A stretch of 64,000 nt of DNA from Rhizophagus clarus (GCA_015698045.1 BLAL01000246.1:1302001-1366000), one strand, 5' to 3'; shown: positions 23,225 through 35,337, counted from the first letter of the stretch. Notes: generated by a model not told the origin, from the sequence alone. A program made the numbers and translations.

Positions 23225-24252
23225 AAGCACTTTCACAAATCTGCGTTTTGATACCATTTTGTATATAGGTAAATCAATTAATTTTTAACTAAATAAGCTA
23301 AAATTTTTACTGATAAAATTTGAATATTAGATTTATATTATCCAAGCATTAATCATAATAGTTATGAAATATAAATAATTGCTAAAAAGTATTAACTAAC
23401 AAAATTTTTAGTAAAAATGCTTTGCAATTTTTTAGGACCCCAGACATTACTGATATAACTCATAATTATGAAAAAGAGCAAATTGATGTGAAATTTAGAA
23501 GTTAAAAAACATGTTTTTTGCAATTTTCTCGTCAACTAATAATCCAAATTGGATGAACGTTTTTTTAAAATGTAGCTCTCAATGAGATCTACAAAATAAA
23601 AAAACATTTATCAAAATTGGTTAAATAGATGGCAAGATATCCTTAAAAAACTAAAAGAGCAAATTGGCTTAATTTTGAGAAAAATAGATAAAAAAAAAAT
23701 GTGAGTTATTTTAGTAATGTCCAGGATCCTAATTTTTTATTAATAAAAGTGTGAATCAGAAAACTCAAAATTTACATTTATATACATTTTGATATATATT
23801 AACAGATTTTTTAAAAAAAGTAATATAAAAAAATTAAATTATTCCTATTTTAAGATTAATAATTTACTTTTTATAAAAAAAATTTCCAAATTTTTTTAAA
23901 TTTTCCTAATTGACAACTTTTTAAGAATTATTTGTAAAATTATAGATTTTACAAATATTAAATTAATACTTGAATAAAATAGATCCAATATCAGTATTCT
24001 TTCAGTAAAAATTTCAGCCAAATCAGTTAAAAATTGACCGATTTATCTATGTAAGAAATGCAGATTTCACAATTTTTTAAATTTTTTTTTCAATTGACAA
24101 CTTTTAAGAATTATTTGCAAAATTTTATAAGTTTTATAAGTGCTACAACTAATACTTGAATAAAATAGATCTAATATCAGAGTTTTCTTAGTAAAATTAG
24201 CTAAAAACTGATTGATTTACTTATATAAGAAATGCAGATTTCAATAATATTT
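23225..24252. mobile_element. Decayed inverted-repeat element with nested MITE
   Basis: The left arm (23225-23410: CACAAATCTGCGTTTTG, GTAAATCAATTAATTTTTA) is an inverted, diverged copy of the right arm. The right arm itself is tandemly duplicated (about 23884-24070 and 24072-24252, sharing GACAACTTTTAAGAATTATT and AAGAAATGCAGATTTC). A second inverted-repeat element sits at 23437-23730. No coding frame. Confidence 0.55.
23437..23730. mobile_element. AGGACCC-type MITE remnant
   Basis: The left end AGGACCCCAGACATTACTGA is mirrored at the right by TTTTAGTAATGTCCAGGATCC, with ATAACTCA/TGAGTTAT further in. The same terminal motif with ATAACTCA bounds the inner element at 40077-41477 and starts at 62220. 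Confidence 0.5.
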
Positions 24253-24351
24253 TAATTGTTATATGAATTATGAATTAAATATTTTTATTTAAATATAAAA
24301 AAATAATTTATTTGATTAAAGTAGTGAAATCATACTTTAAAATTAAAAGAA

Positions 24352-25990
24352 CATTTTTCTGTAAATTTGTAAACCAAATTTTCACAAAAAAAAAATTTTT
24401 TATTTCATTATAAAACCAGGTTTTTTATTATTAAAACCAGTACAACAATAAAAAAAATAAGTTTATTAATATAAAATACATATATTATAAAAGATTTTCA
24501 ATGTTTTAAATATACTATTAAATTTTTTTGAATAATTTTATGAAAGAAAATAATGCAATTATGATCAAATATATATTTCTTTTAGTAGTATAATCATAAA
24601 TTTCTTTCTTAAAAAATATGGCAATCTTATAATAAAACTATAAATGAATCCTAATATTTTGATTTTTTAAGATACTAGAAAAGTATTTGCTACTTTTCTT
24701 AATATTTTTATTAACAACAAACATTTTGAAGAAATAATAATTAAGGATGCTTTTAAGCATCAGTCTATTCCTATAAAATAACAATATATTTTAAATATAA
24801 AAATTTTAGAAGATCAACAGCACTAATTAAATTCAATAAATCTTGATAACTCAATAAACATTACACTTCTATATTAAATACAAATCATACCATTTATTAT
24901 ATTCTTATCCAAGTCTCAAAAAAAAGCTGTTAAAAAGAAATTGAAAAAGTAATAATAACAGTAGTTACTTAAAATCAATATTTCTCTAAATGATAATCCT
25001 TTTTTAATTTTTAGTGCTTATTATATGAGAATACACTTTCAGGATCAAAAATAATTACTTTTAAGTATATACTAATTTCTCTTTCTCCTACATCACTCAA
25101 ATTATTAAAATATGACTTCATGTCTTTATTAATGTTTAGGATAAAAAGAAAAATATTAAATAAAAAAAATAACAGACAAATTATACTAAAGCAGCATTAT
25201 TATTACTAGTTATTACCCTTAAGATGAAAAATAAGTATAATTACTTAATTTTGTAATCTATAATATATTAGTAAAATGGAATAATTATACACTTTTAGCT
25301 AATTTATAATACTGGAATAAGATTATTTTAATCAATATAAGAATATATAAAAAATATTTATCAGCAAAGATTAAACTGATTTTAACTCATGAATGTTTAA
25401 AATTTTATAATAAAGAAGATTAGACTATTAATTTTAGTGGTTTACCAGTCTGTTAATTTTCTGTATCCTGGAATCTCTCTGAAAGGAAATAATAAAAGAA
25501 ATTTTAAACTATTATCAACAATATTCCAGATAAAATAATAGATGTCCTTTTATTCCTAAATAGTTGATATATTAATTTTTAGTTGATCCTAATCTCAAAT
25601 TTTATAAAAATTGTAAAAGAAGTAAATAGAGAAAAAAATTGATAGAGTATTTTGTAATATAGGATTATGTTTCATAAAAATAAATAATCTACAGATTTGA
25701 AATAATAAAATTATCTTATAATACTGTTATTCCATTTCCAACTTCAAGAAATTTCATAAACTCTCATAAATTAGTAATAAAAATAAACCTAATAATATTA
25801 ATATTGGTATTAATAATTTTACAAATTTAAATACTAACAACTATAATAAAAAATAATTATCAATAAAAAAGTCTGATTATTCTAACAAGAAGATCTCTTA
25901 TGTTGAGAATAACCAGTCTGTAAAGCCTAATATAAAGAAACTTATTACTAAATTAAAGACTTTACTGGAATAATAAATTTAATTTAATTA
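24352..25990 (+). mobile_element. Strongly AT-shifted old copy of the ORF1 retroelement
   Basis: Colinear with 12866-14960 but with most C and G replaced by A or T. Matches include GTAAACCAAATTTTCA (12885 region), TATTTATCAGCAAAGATTAA (14318 region), CCTGGAATC and GAAAGGAAATAA (14430-14460 region) and the Lys/Ser-rich tail. It lacks the 363-bp MITE: around 25036-25060 the retroelement sequence is uninterrupted, an empty site. All frames are destroyed. Confidence 0.7.
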
Positions 25991-25999
25991 AAATATTAA

Positions 26000-27185
26000 A
26001 AATTAGTTTAACTTAAAAGCAATTAATGCTTAGTTTTACTGATATTATGATTAATTATAATTTATATCAGCTTAAAATTAACATTAGATCTAAATTAAAG
26101 ACCTCAAATTACTATTGAAAATATACATGATCATTGTAATTATTACATTACATCATATATCCATTACTTGACACATTTATCAAAAAAGACCCTAAAAAAA
26201 ATTTTTTACTAACGGTTGTTATGTCAAACTAGGACCCTAAAGAATATATATAATATAGGAATTTAGATTTGTATAAAAACACAAACAATATATATATAGG
26301 TTACATTAAAATCCAAATTTTTTACTATGATCAATAAGCAAATTATTTTAAACTCTGCTAAGCAAAATTTTATTATAACATCAAAAATTTTATATTGCTA
26401 AGCAACTCATTTTATGACATATATAAAAACTTTTATAAATAACTTATAAATTTATATTTATAGTACAATTTATTATAAAAATTAAAATACAAATAAATTT
26501 AAATACCCAAAATATTAAAAATTTAAAAATTAATATTGTTATAGGAATACTAATCTTTCAATAAATATTATACCTAAAGTTATAAAAAATAAAGTACAAT
26601 TATTTTCAACTGTTTTAAACAACTTACTTAAGTACAAAAAGTTGATTTCATTTAATCAAAAATAGTAAAATTACACTTTAAAATTAAAAATCAAATAAAT
26701 GATAAATAATTAAAAGTATAAAACTTGATCGCATTTCACGAATATTAATCCAATCATCCTAAAATTTTTACTGTAAGTAGATTTAACCTCACTGATCAAC
26801 TTTACTTAAGCGGATAAAGGGATTTCATTTGACCAAAGTAATGTAATTACATCCTAAAGTTAAAAGAGAGAGAAAAAAAAATTTAGAATTAGTACTGTTT
26901 GAAAAATACAAATCTCTTCATAAATATTATACCTAATCTTAAGAAAATTAAGATCTGAGTACTTTTGACATTACTAAACAGCTTTACTTAAATATAAAAA
27001 GTGATTTCATTAAACTAAAATTTATTTTACATATAGTTAAATTTAGTAAACAAAAAACAAGAATAATAGAATATTATGAAAAATATATTTTTTTTTATAA
27101 ATATAATATTTAATTTTATGAAAACTAAAGTGTATAAAATCAATAATATATTGAAAAAAGAAAATATCTTTTTAAAAAATTTTTA
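26000..27185. other. AT-rich repetitive spacer without gene
   Basis: No open frame of interest. It contains diverged, locally repeated sentences such as 'TTACTTAAGTACAAAAAGTTGATTTCATTTAATCAAA', abbreviated here as TTACTTAAGTACAAAAAG, recurring near 26625, 26805 and 26985. This suggests an old ~180-bp tandem repeat. Confidence 0.4.
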
Positions 27186-27193
27186 AAAGAATT

Positions 27194-27228
<35 letters not shown>

Positions 27229-28492
27229 TTCAAATCTTACATGTTTATTAAAATATTGATGCAAATTCTACTGATAAAAGTGCTATGTAGTAAAAACTAC
27301 AACGCATACAAATCTTGTAGAAAACTCTAGTCTAAATCCTTCATAGAAAACAAAGACCAAAGTGATTGAATTAAATTTTAAGAGATGTAAAAACTATCCT
27401 AAAATAAAAAAAAACGTTTTGTCATCCAGTCAAAGCGCTAGGCCAACCAGAATCAGAGAATACAAATAGAAGACTATAACTAAAAAGAAAAAAAACTAAA
27501 TTTTACAGGGGAGTTGAGGAACAGCCATTTGGTCTTACAGACCCTCCTCATTTCCTATACATCATGAGAAAAACTAATTTAAAAATTGTAATAAGAGTTT
27601 AATAAGATCCATATTCTTATTGCGCTTCTTATCAGAAGACTTCTTCTTTTTCTTTTTATTCTTCTTCTTGGATTTTTTGGAAGTCTTCTTGAGGTTCTTT
27701 TCAGGTTTGCTAGTTTTTTCATGAGTTTTTGGTAGAACTTTCGTAGAAGTCTTGTCAGAATTCTTTGATTTCTTAGGTTTGTCAGTGGCAGGAGAGTATG
27801 ACCAATCTAGAGTAGTATTTACTTCATTATGGTTAAAAGTAAAGGGAGTCTTACGATACTCTTCGACATCTTGATATTTTTTAAAGTACGCCACTATATG
27901 ACTTCCTTTGGTTATATTAAAATGTTTTAAACTTTTGATATAATTAGTAAATAGTTTAGAAGGTTTTGTATGGTTCCATAATTGCTAAAAGCGAGACTCT
28001 TGAGGAAGTTTGTTAAGGTAAAGATGGAACTGTTCTCTTTTCTTTCTTTGTTGAAGAATTCAATTACCAGGAAACCATCGTACCGCTTGACTACCAAGTG
28101 AATATTGCCAAATATTACTGTCAAAGGAGCCTAAGATAAAGAAGAATAGACAAATTTTGAGTCGCAGTATTTGATACTTTTGCTGCTTCTTTATTGTCAT
28201 TGATATAACATCATCCCAAGCTTGAAGTTCAGCTATTATTTTTTCTTGGGACCAACTTATAGGTATGTTATATATGAAAATATCCCTCACGTGATGTTTT
28301 TTGTCATCAGGAATTTCATTATTAACATACATTTTCTCTACAGTTTTTGACAGAATCTTATTGGAGATTTTTATTTTAGTATTACTACCAAATGATCACA
28401 TCTTATTATGATGTGACTCATTTGAACTATCCTGTTTGTTAGCGTTAGCCAGTGATTTTTCAGAAGTATCAGGTTAAAGAATTAAATTTTTT
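27186..28492 (-). mobile_element. Poly(A)-tailed ORF1 retroelement on the minus strand
   Basis: On the minus strand the element starts near 28475 and ends in a ~29-A tail (poly-T at 27197-27225). AAAGAATTAAATTTTTT occurs at both ends (27186-27202, 28476-28492) and is the likely target duplication; its right edge merges with the tail. As in the element at 12858, there is an ORF1-like protein, a 3' UTR and a tail but no reverse transcriptase. The 3' UTR sequence differs from the 12858 element, so this is a separate subfamily. Confidence 0.7.
27574..28440 (-). pseudogene. ORF1-like protein with RRM-like domain, frameshifted
   Basis: From about 28440 down the frame reads Lys/Ser/Asn-rich sequence, then MYVNNEIPDDKKHHVRDIFI (from 28332) and NIPISWSQEKIIAELQAWDD, an RRM-like fold: DIFIYNIP resembles RNP2 and YQILRLKICLFFFILGSFD is a beta-strand segment. 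It is interrupted near 28060-28124 and resumes at 27894 as VAYFKKYQDVEEYRKTPFTF. It ends in a very basic Lys/Ser tail (KKTSKKSKKKNKKKKKK) and stops at 27574. The same fold occurs in the 12858 element. Nucleic-acid binding is likely; a cellular role is not indicated. Confidence 0.6.
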
Positions 28493-29429
28493 CTTTTTTA
28501 ATATATATGTAGTATTACTAGTATGAAAATCACCCTTTACTACGCAAAATCTACATATAACTTTAACAATTTTAACTTTCTATTATGCATCTATAATTAC
28601 GACTTTTTTTATATTTTGCTTTCTAATAAGCAAAATTCTATATGACATAAAAAAAAATTTTATATAATAAATAAGCAAATTTTTTTGTTACATATATATA
28701 TATTGTTCAAGGTCCTAAGACACTACATAAATATCCAATATATTATATGAATGAGTTTGTATAATAGACTTAAAATAAAGATAAGTTAGATATATATTTG
28801 TATAATAAAAGTGAATTTTAATATATATTATAATTATAATTTGTATAAAGTTAATAAGTTAAAAAATCTGATATATATATAATATATATATTATATATAA
28901 AACTAAATACTAATTTTATAAACAAAAATAAAAAACAATTTGATAATAAATTTAGCAAAAAAATTTAAAAATCAATCCCTTAATCTATAAATAGTAAAAT
29001 ATATAAATTTATAATAAAATTGTGAAATTTAAAAAAAAAACACAAACTTTTATAACAATTTAGACATGATAGCATAACAAATTAAATAAATTCAGACATA
29101 ATAGTGTAATAAATTTATAAAAAATTTTAGACATGATAGTATAAAAAATTTATATATAAAAAATAAATAAAATTAGACGTAATAATATAATAATTTTAGA
29201 TGTAATAGTATAATAAATTTAAAGGAAAAAAATTATATAAAGAATATAAGATCAAAAGGGTAGTAGTGAGGTAAAGGAGGAGAAAATTATAAGTTCACAA
29301 AATTTTAAAAAATTTGTAATTTCCCAATATTATTTTTATATCCAATAAATAATTTTACATCATTTTAGCATAAGAAATTTTTTAATAATTTTTTAATTAA
29401 TTAATAAAATTTATTAGTAAACCTTATTT

Positions 29430-29535
29430 TGGTCAATATTAATCCTAGAAAGATAATTTTACTACCATTAGAACTGTCTTAATGAGACAAATCTAATGGT
29501 ATATATAAAATTTATCAAAATCTGATTACTGGATG
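29430..29535 (-). repeat. Inverted remnant of the 190-bp repeat in the 21798 MITE
   Basis: The plus strand reads GGTCAATATTAATCC, TACTACCATTAGA and TCAAAATCTGATTACTGG, the complement of the tandem unit at about 22000-22120. The family is therefore dispersed. Confidence 0.5.
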
Positions 29536-29999
29536 TTTAATAAATTACAAAAATGTTATTTATTTTTTACTTAAAAATTTTGAAATTTATTTTTAAAATT
29601 TTTTTTTTACAATGAAAGTTTTTATGTATATATATTAGAGTCTTGCTAACTTACCTTCCCTCTCACCCTCCCAGTTAAATCACCTAGTAGGTTAAATCAC
29701 CACCCCTTATAATTTACAAATTTATTGAAATGCTAATTTTTATTGGCTAATTTTTATTTTTCACGATAAATTTTATTTATGTTAAATTAAACTAAAATTT
29801 ATACATTTATAATGTTTAATTTAATTAAAGAATCATTCGTTTTAATTGTTTATTACTATAGAACTGGTAGTAGTAAATAAGTGACTAGAAAAAAGGAATA
29901 AAATAAAGAAGAGACAAAAAATAAAGATTGAAAACAAATTCAAAAATAAAGTGAATTTTTTTTTCAGTAAAACAAATTTTTTTTTATTTATCAAATCAA

Positions 30000-30330
30000 T
30001 ACATTATTAATAACTCCAAATCTAACACTAAAGAAAAAATGTGACAAAATGTGACAAAATGATAATAAAGAAATAATAATAACCTTCCGTTTTGTCTCCT
30101 AATAGATCTATAGAAATCAAAAGAAAAAATAAAAGAAAATGTAAGTATAACTGATATTATAACGACATTACAATGAAATACAACTAAGAAATGCTAACCT
30201 TTTTTGTTTTCTCCTATTATAAACTATTTAGAATCTAAAGAAAAAAAATGAAAAGTAAGTTTAAATGAAATTGTAATATACTAATAAATAAAAAAACAAC
30301 CAACTTTTTATTTTTTTTTTTAATAGATTT
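30000..30330 (+). repeat. About 115-bp degenerate tandem repeat, 3 units
   Basis: Three units start near 30082, 30198 and 30300. Each has an AACC start, a T-rich tract, 'AATAGATYTMTAGAAATC'-like sequence and a purine stretch ending AAAATGTAAGT or similar. No coding function seen. Confidence 0.45.
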
Positions 30331-30650
30331 CTGAACCCTAAAGGAAAAGAAAGGAGAATAAAAGGAAGAGGGAAAAGGGAAATGCGGCAAGGATAAATGA
30401 ATAGGAATAAAAGAAAAGGAATGGGAACGAAAGATAAAAGAAGGGAAGGAAGGGAATGAAGAGAAAGAGGAAGGGAGACGAAAGATAGAAGAAGAAAAGA
30501 AAGGGATGAAAGATAGAAGGAGAAAAGGAAGGGAGACGAAAAATAGAAGAAGGGGAAAGGAACGAAAGGAATAAGAACAAAAGAAATAGGGACAAAAGAT
30601 AAGAGAAATGTAATAGCAAGAAAAAATAAAAAAAAGTAAAACATTTTTTA
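30331..30650 (+). repeat. 320-bp homopurine (A/G) tract
   Basis: The plus strand is almost only A and G, with repeated GGAAGGGA, AAAGGAA and GAAAGATAGAAGAAG blocks. The overlapping minus-strand frames of 93-148 codons are Phe/Leu/Ser/Pro low complexity and are rejected as genes. Mirror-repeat purine tracts of this length can form triplex DNA. Confidence 0.75.
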
Positions 30651-31256
30651 TTAAAAAAAATGAATCAGATCGATAAATCACATGATTTTTACCAATACTG
30701 AGTTATTTGTTATAGTGATGAATTTTTTATAATGAACAAACTCCAACCAAAAAGAGAGAAAAAACTAGCTGAAATTTAAGAAGAAATGCAAGTTAAAAAA
30801 AGAACTCCAAGTAAAAATGTAAGAGAAAATCCAGAAGGAAATTCATAAGAGAAACAAGAAAAAAATGTGAAAAAACCTTCATATCAAGAAGAAATCCAGG
30901 AAATCTGAAAAGAATATGAGCATAAACCCAAAAAGAAATCCAGGAGATCCAAGAAAAAATCCAAGAAAAACCTAATCAAAAAAAAAGAAAAAAGACTGGT
31001 TAATAGTTGTAAAAAAAAATAGATTTCTAAAATTCTGAATACCTGAAACTTACTGTTTATTAAGACACTAAAGAACCTACAAAAAAAGAAGAAATGGTTA
31101 ATTAGTAAGAAATAAAACCAAATAAAAACAATGCTAAAAAACCTATAGTATTAAAAGGTCAAAATCTAAAATGTTAAAAGCAAAAGAAGAGTAATAAACC
31201 AGCAGAGACGCTGTGATAAACAAATAATCTGTGAAATGTTTATATGTGATTGAGTT

Positions 31257-31440
31257 TATAGATGCCACCTAAATCCAAAATAATTTGGGATTATGGCAGT
31301 CCAAATGTACAAATCCAAATTAATTTACAAATTACATATATAAATTTTGCAATTTGTACATTTGGGATTTGAGAATTATGGCTGTCAAAATGTACAAATT
31401 AATTTGGGATTTACTTAAAATAATTTGGGTGGTATCTATA
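31257..31440. mobile_element. MITE (184 bp) with 8-bp target duplication
   Basis: The ends are TATAGATGCCACC and GGTGGTATCTATA. The interior has inverted AATTTGGGAT/ATCCAAATT and TGTACAAAT motifs. ATTGAGTT is duplicated exactly at 31249-31256 and 31441-31448. An 8-bp duplication points to the hAT superfamily. Confidence 0.75.
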
Positions 31441-31919
31441 ATTGAGTTTATATTTGATCACATGATAATAAAAATCACCCAGTATAAAATAATAATTTTC
31501 TCATATAAAAATTATCAGATTAAATCATCCCAGTTAAATCATCCCAAGTTAAAATTAGTCTTATACTATATATTATATATTATATATTTTTATAAAAAAA
31601 ATTTATAAATATAATAAAAATTTTATAATAAACTCAAATATTAAATTGTATAAAATTATATAAAATTTAAATTTATATACTGATTTTGTATAAAGCTTTT
31701 AGTAAAATTAGGTATATAAAGTTATATTAAAATTTTTGGAATTGGATTTGAGTTATATATGTATTCTTTGAGATCCTATCAACCCCATCTTTTTACTTGA
31801 AAACCCATCTTCTTCAAAGGTAAATTATATAGAGTATATTTAGTTTAGTATTCTTCAAAATTATATTTACTTAACTCATTTATATTTATTTAACTTGTTT
31901 ATTATATATTTTAAACAGT

Positions 31920-32963
31920 ATGATTCAATCTGGTATCTCTAATGGTATTGCTTCACCTCCAATAATGCTAATAATTTCAACAACAACTACTATTGATTTA
32001 GAGTTTGAATGTAATGTATACAGAAAAGCATTTAAAAGTAAAAGTGGATTAACAAAGCATCTTAATATTGTTAGGAGCATGGCAGAAATCAGTTGATTTA
32101 ATAGGAGGGTGGAAGGCTAACCTAAAAATCAGGTTCCTATGATTGGCTATAAATTATATAATATATATAATATATTATTACTATTTATATATTAAAATAG
32201 GTTTTTGCAATTATCTTGCCATCTAATAGCTCAATTTAACTAAACCTTTTTTTATTTTGTAGGGCTTATCAAAAGCTATAAAACAACAAAAAATTCATAA
32301 AAATTGGATTACTAGATCATAAATTATTTATATAAATATAATTATATATATTATTATATCTTTTTTTAACCAATTAAAATGTGATTAGGTGGGGGTGAGG
32401 GTAAGGGCTACTAATTGAAGGAAATCAGCTGATTTCTGACACATTCCTTAAAAAATACAATATTTTATATTCAGATCTTGATATTTTCCTGAAAATACAT
32501 ACAATATGACAATTTAAAGGTATTTTAGTTCATTATATTTGCAAAAAACTACCAAGAGGATATAAAAATTAGGCAAACAAATAGTTTTTGAACCTACTAC
32601 TAAAAGTCAATTTTATGCGATATTTAAAAATCATATATATTATTATTCAACTAGAAAGAATGTTTATAAATGTATATTTCATGGAATTTTATCAAATCAG
32701 ATATTGGCAAATATTCTAAAAATGCAGGAATGGAGGATTAAATTTTATGAACAATGTCAATGTACCTATGTTGTACTTTGTAATAATGATATTATTGAAT
32801 CTGATGATGAAAATCCTATTTTACAAGTCATTAAATATTGTAAATCAAGATACAAATATGGATAATTTGTTGTAAAATAGAAGCAACAAAAAAATATTGA
32901 TTTCAACGGTAATATTACTCAAGTAGGACACATTTATTTTTATTTTTTTAATAGTCAACTATA
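31920..32963 (+). pseudogene. C2H2 zinc-finger protein of a multicopy family, interrupted
   Basis: The start MIQSGISNGIASPPIML leads to FECNVYRKAFKSKSGLTKH, a C2H2 finger in which the second Cys has become Tyr. The frame is broken at 32073 by a 374-bp MITE and resumes after 32450. It then reads KSQFYAIFKNHIYYYSTRKN, VYKCIFHGILSNQILANIL, FYEQCQCTYVVL and, near 32900, GNITQVGHIYFY. I associate this layout (one C2H2 finger followed by a conserved ~200-residue domain) with many Rhizophagus genes. Several other stops are present. Function unknown. Confidence 0.6.
32074..32447. mobile_element. MITE (374 bp) with TTA target duplication, Harbinger-like
   Basis: Imperfect terminal repeats: GGAGCATGGCAGAAATCAGT at the left and the complement of GGAATGTGTCAGAAATCAGC at the right. 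TTA flanks both sides (32071-32073, 32448-32450). Removing the element and one TTA restores the zinc-finger frame (AATATTGTTA|AAAAATAC). A TTA duplication is typical of PIF/Harbinger. A truncated relative lies at 35565-35813. Confidence 0.75.
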
Positions 32964-33289
32964 ATTCAGTAAAGATAAGCAGTTGTATCTTTTTTTAATA
33001 AAATATGTATATATTACATTAAAAATTAAAAGAATTTAATTTTAATTGATTAAAAAAAATACATTAGAATAAAATTTATTTAAATATAAGTAAACTTTTG
33101 TTAATAATAGATTTACTATTATTATTTTGCATTATATAATACTAAAATTTATTTCACTTAAAAGTAAATATTTTTATTTATATACATGTAAGATTGATTG
33201 ATCACTAATCTTCAAAAAGCACTATTTATAGCTTGAATTATTCAAAAAATTCATTTTAATCTTTTATTACAACCATCTTATTTCAGTAT

Positions 33290-33722
33290 ATATAAATAAT
33301 ACTATATACAGTAACTATCAAAAGTAATATAATCCAAGATAGATTCTCTTGAAATTCATACTCTTCTGCTGGATATAATGTTTGAATTGCAGGTTTTTTG
33401 AGAATTTTACACATTTGTAATCTCATTGAAATATAATTAATAGTAAACTCTTTTTTTCTTTATTCAATTATTCAATTATACAAAATTTTTTCTGCTTCAG
33501 AATAAAGGGCTTTTCTTCTTGGAGCTCCAGCATGTTTCTTTTTTTTGTTTTCTTTTCCCAACTACTACTTTGTTTTATCCATCTTTCTACCATTGAAGGA
33601 TCTAAATTAAAATGCTTTATTGCGGTATTTCTCCCATTTTTTTAAGCATATCTAATTACTACTAATTTTTTGTCAAGTGAATAAGATGTACGCTGTCTTA
33701 TGCATATTTTTTTCTGTGTCAT
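33290..33722 (-). pseudogene. Pogo-like transposase N-terminal fragment (HTH_psq/CENP-B type)
   Basis: The minus-strand ATG at 33722 opens MTQKKICIRQRTSYSLDKKL, then a stop, then NGRNTAIKHFNLDPSMVERW, the helix-turn-helix of pogo/Tigger-type transposases. A frameshift follows near 33545, then GAPRRKALYSEAEKILYN and an RMRLQM-like region. It is truncated before any DDE catalytic domain. Confidence 0.6.
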
Positions 33723-33848
33723 TTTCAATAAAAAATATTTTAAACCTCTATTAATATGAACGTGTAAAAAAATTTTTTTTTAAGAAATAGGAGTAAAGCG
33801 TGTAATGCTGCTAATCAAAAAATTATCAAAATCTATAATAAATCAAAA

Positions 33849-33904
33849 TTAAGCACCCCTACCAAATTTTTCAATCACATGATTGTAAAAAAAGGGTGCT
33901 TAAA
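33849..33904. repeat. Short perfect-ended inverted repeat
   Basis: TTAAGCACCC and GGGTGCTTAA enclose a palindromic CAATCACATGATTG core. It may be a minimal MITE or a hairpin left by a larger element. Confidence 0.45.
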
Positions 33905-34145
33905 TTCAAGATTTTACAGTACATATTTGCAAGTATTAATTATTATTATATATACAAAAATAAAATTATTATTTTGATTGCTTCTACGAAAAGTAAGATT
34001 ATTAGTTTAATAAGGTAATTTTAATTACTGAATTGACAGAGATGGTGAAGAGAAGAAAATTCTTTATTGAGTATTGTTCTGATTTCGCCTTCTATATGTC
34101 AATGTATTTGTTCTTTATATATTTTATATTGTTAAGACTGAAAAA

Positions 34146-34709
34146 TTATGAATATAAATAAATGCAAATAAACTGATTAATCTTTTTAAACTTAATTATC
34201 TGATCTGTGTCAAAAAGAGTACTAAATTCTTCAAAATATTTTTTTCTTATATCAGTATATCTATCCCAATCATCATCTTGTATAAAATAATATATATCCT
34301 ATGTTAACAAAATATTGATATTATATAAAATATTAATATTATATAAAAAACATTTTTTTTATATCAACATAAGCTTACTTATATAATAACGAGATACAAA
34401 ACTATTAAATTTTCTTTTACATTGAATACCAGTAAAATCTGAATTTGCTACTCTATTAATTTTTCTAATAATATTATCCTAATATCTTCTTCTACTATGT
34501 CCAATTATTTGATAATATTTCCTATTCCTATGTTTTCTTTAATTTATCAAAAGCTGAATCATTTGTTCATTCCATTCAGATCTAGTATTATCAATCATAA
34601 TATCATTAGTATTGTTATTAAAAATATAGGTGATAACATTAGTGTTAATGGTAGAAACATAAGGATTAATAGTATTGATAGTATTAGAAAAGGGAATATT
34701 GGATGACAT
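34146..34709 (-). pseudogene. Myb/SANT-like DNA-binding protein remnant
   Basis: The minus-strand start at 34709 gives an Asn/Thr/Ile-rich leader. It is followed by RSEWNEQMIQLLIN*RKHRN and KINRVANSDFTGIQCKRKF, a Myb/MADF-like trihelix domain with a stop near 34545 and a second stop (TAG, probably former TGG) near 34480. An intron (about 34300-34375) precedes DIYYFIQDDDWDRYTDIRKK, ending at 34146. Such proteins often accompany Harbinger-type transposases, but no transposase is adjacent. Confidence 0.5.
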
Positions 34710-35337
34710 TTTTTAAATTTAAGTAGAAAATTTAGAAAATACTTTTGAAAAAAAAAAGTTTTTATAACATATTTTTTGATTTACATATTATAAATTTAAA
34801 AAATCAAATTACACAATCAAAAAAAAAAATTGAATTACATATTCAAAAAAAAATTGAATTATATGTTTAAAAAAAATTGAATTATGTATTTTTAAAAAAA
34901 AAAATTGATTAAAATTCTTATGAAAAAAAAATCAGTTTAGCTTTTTTTAAATGTTATTTTGTATAGACATTATAAATTACAATTAATCTAATCAAACTTA
35001 TATCAAACTTATATCAAACTTCTATTTGTTCTATATATTTATTATTAATTAAGATCAATCAATTTTGAATCGATTGTGATTAAATTCTTGATATTTTTAT
35101 ATATCACAAGCATGATATTTTAACTTGTAAGTATAATAACAGCGTGAGAATAGTTCTGTGTAATTTTGATTGTGTAATTTTTTAATTATCTCTTTTGATT
35201 CAAGAAATTCTGCAATATAATTGTTATCACTCAAAAATCATTTTCCATGATGCGACATTTTTCTTGACGAAAAATAAATATTTTATTTTCTATAAAAAAA
35301 ATGACCACTAATAAATGTAAAGGAAGTTGTCTGTAAA

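Noticed and set aside
26186-28720. Possible large element between AGGACCC (about 26224) and GGTCCTA (about 28696)
   Set aside because: The motif match is short and no further inverted symmetry could be followed; the retroelement at 27186-28492 explains part of the interval.
30235-30681. Three overlapping minus-strand frames of 93-148 codons
   Set aside because: They read the complement of a homopurine tract, open because TTC/CTT codons contain no stops.
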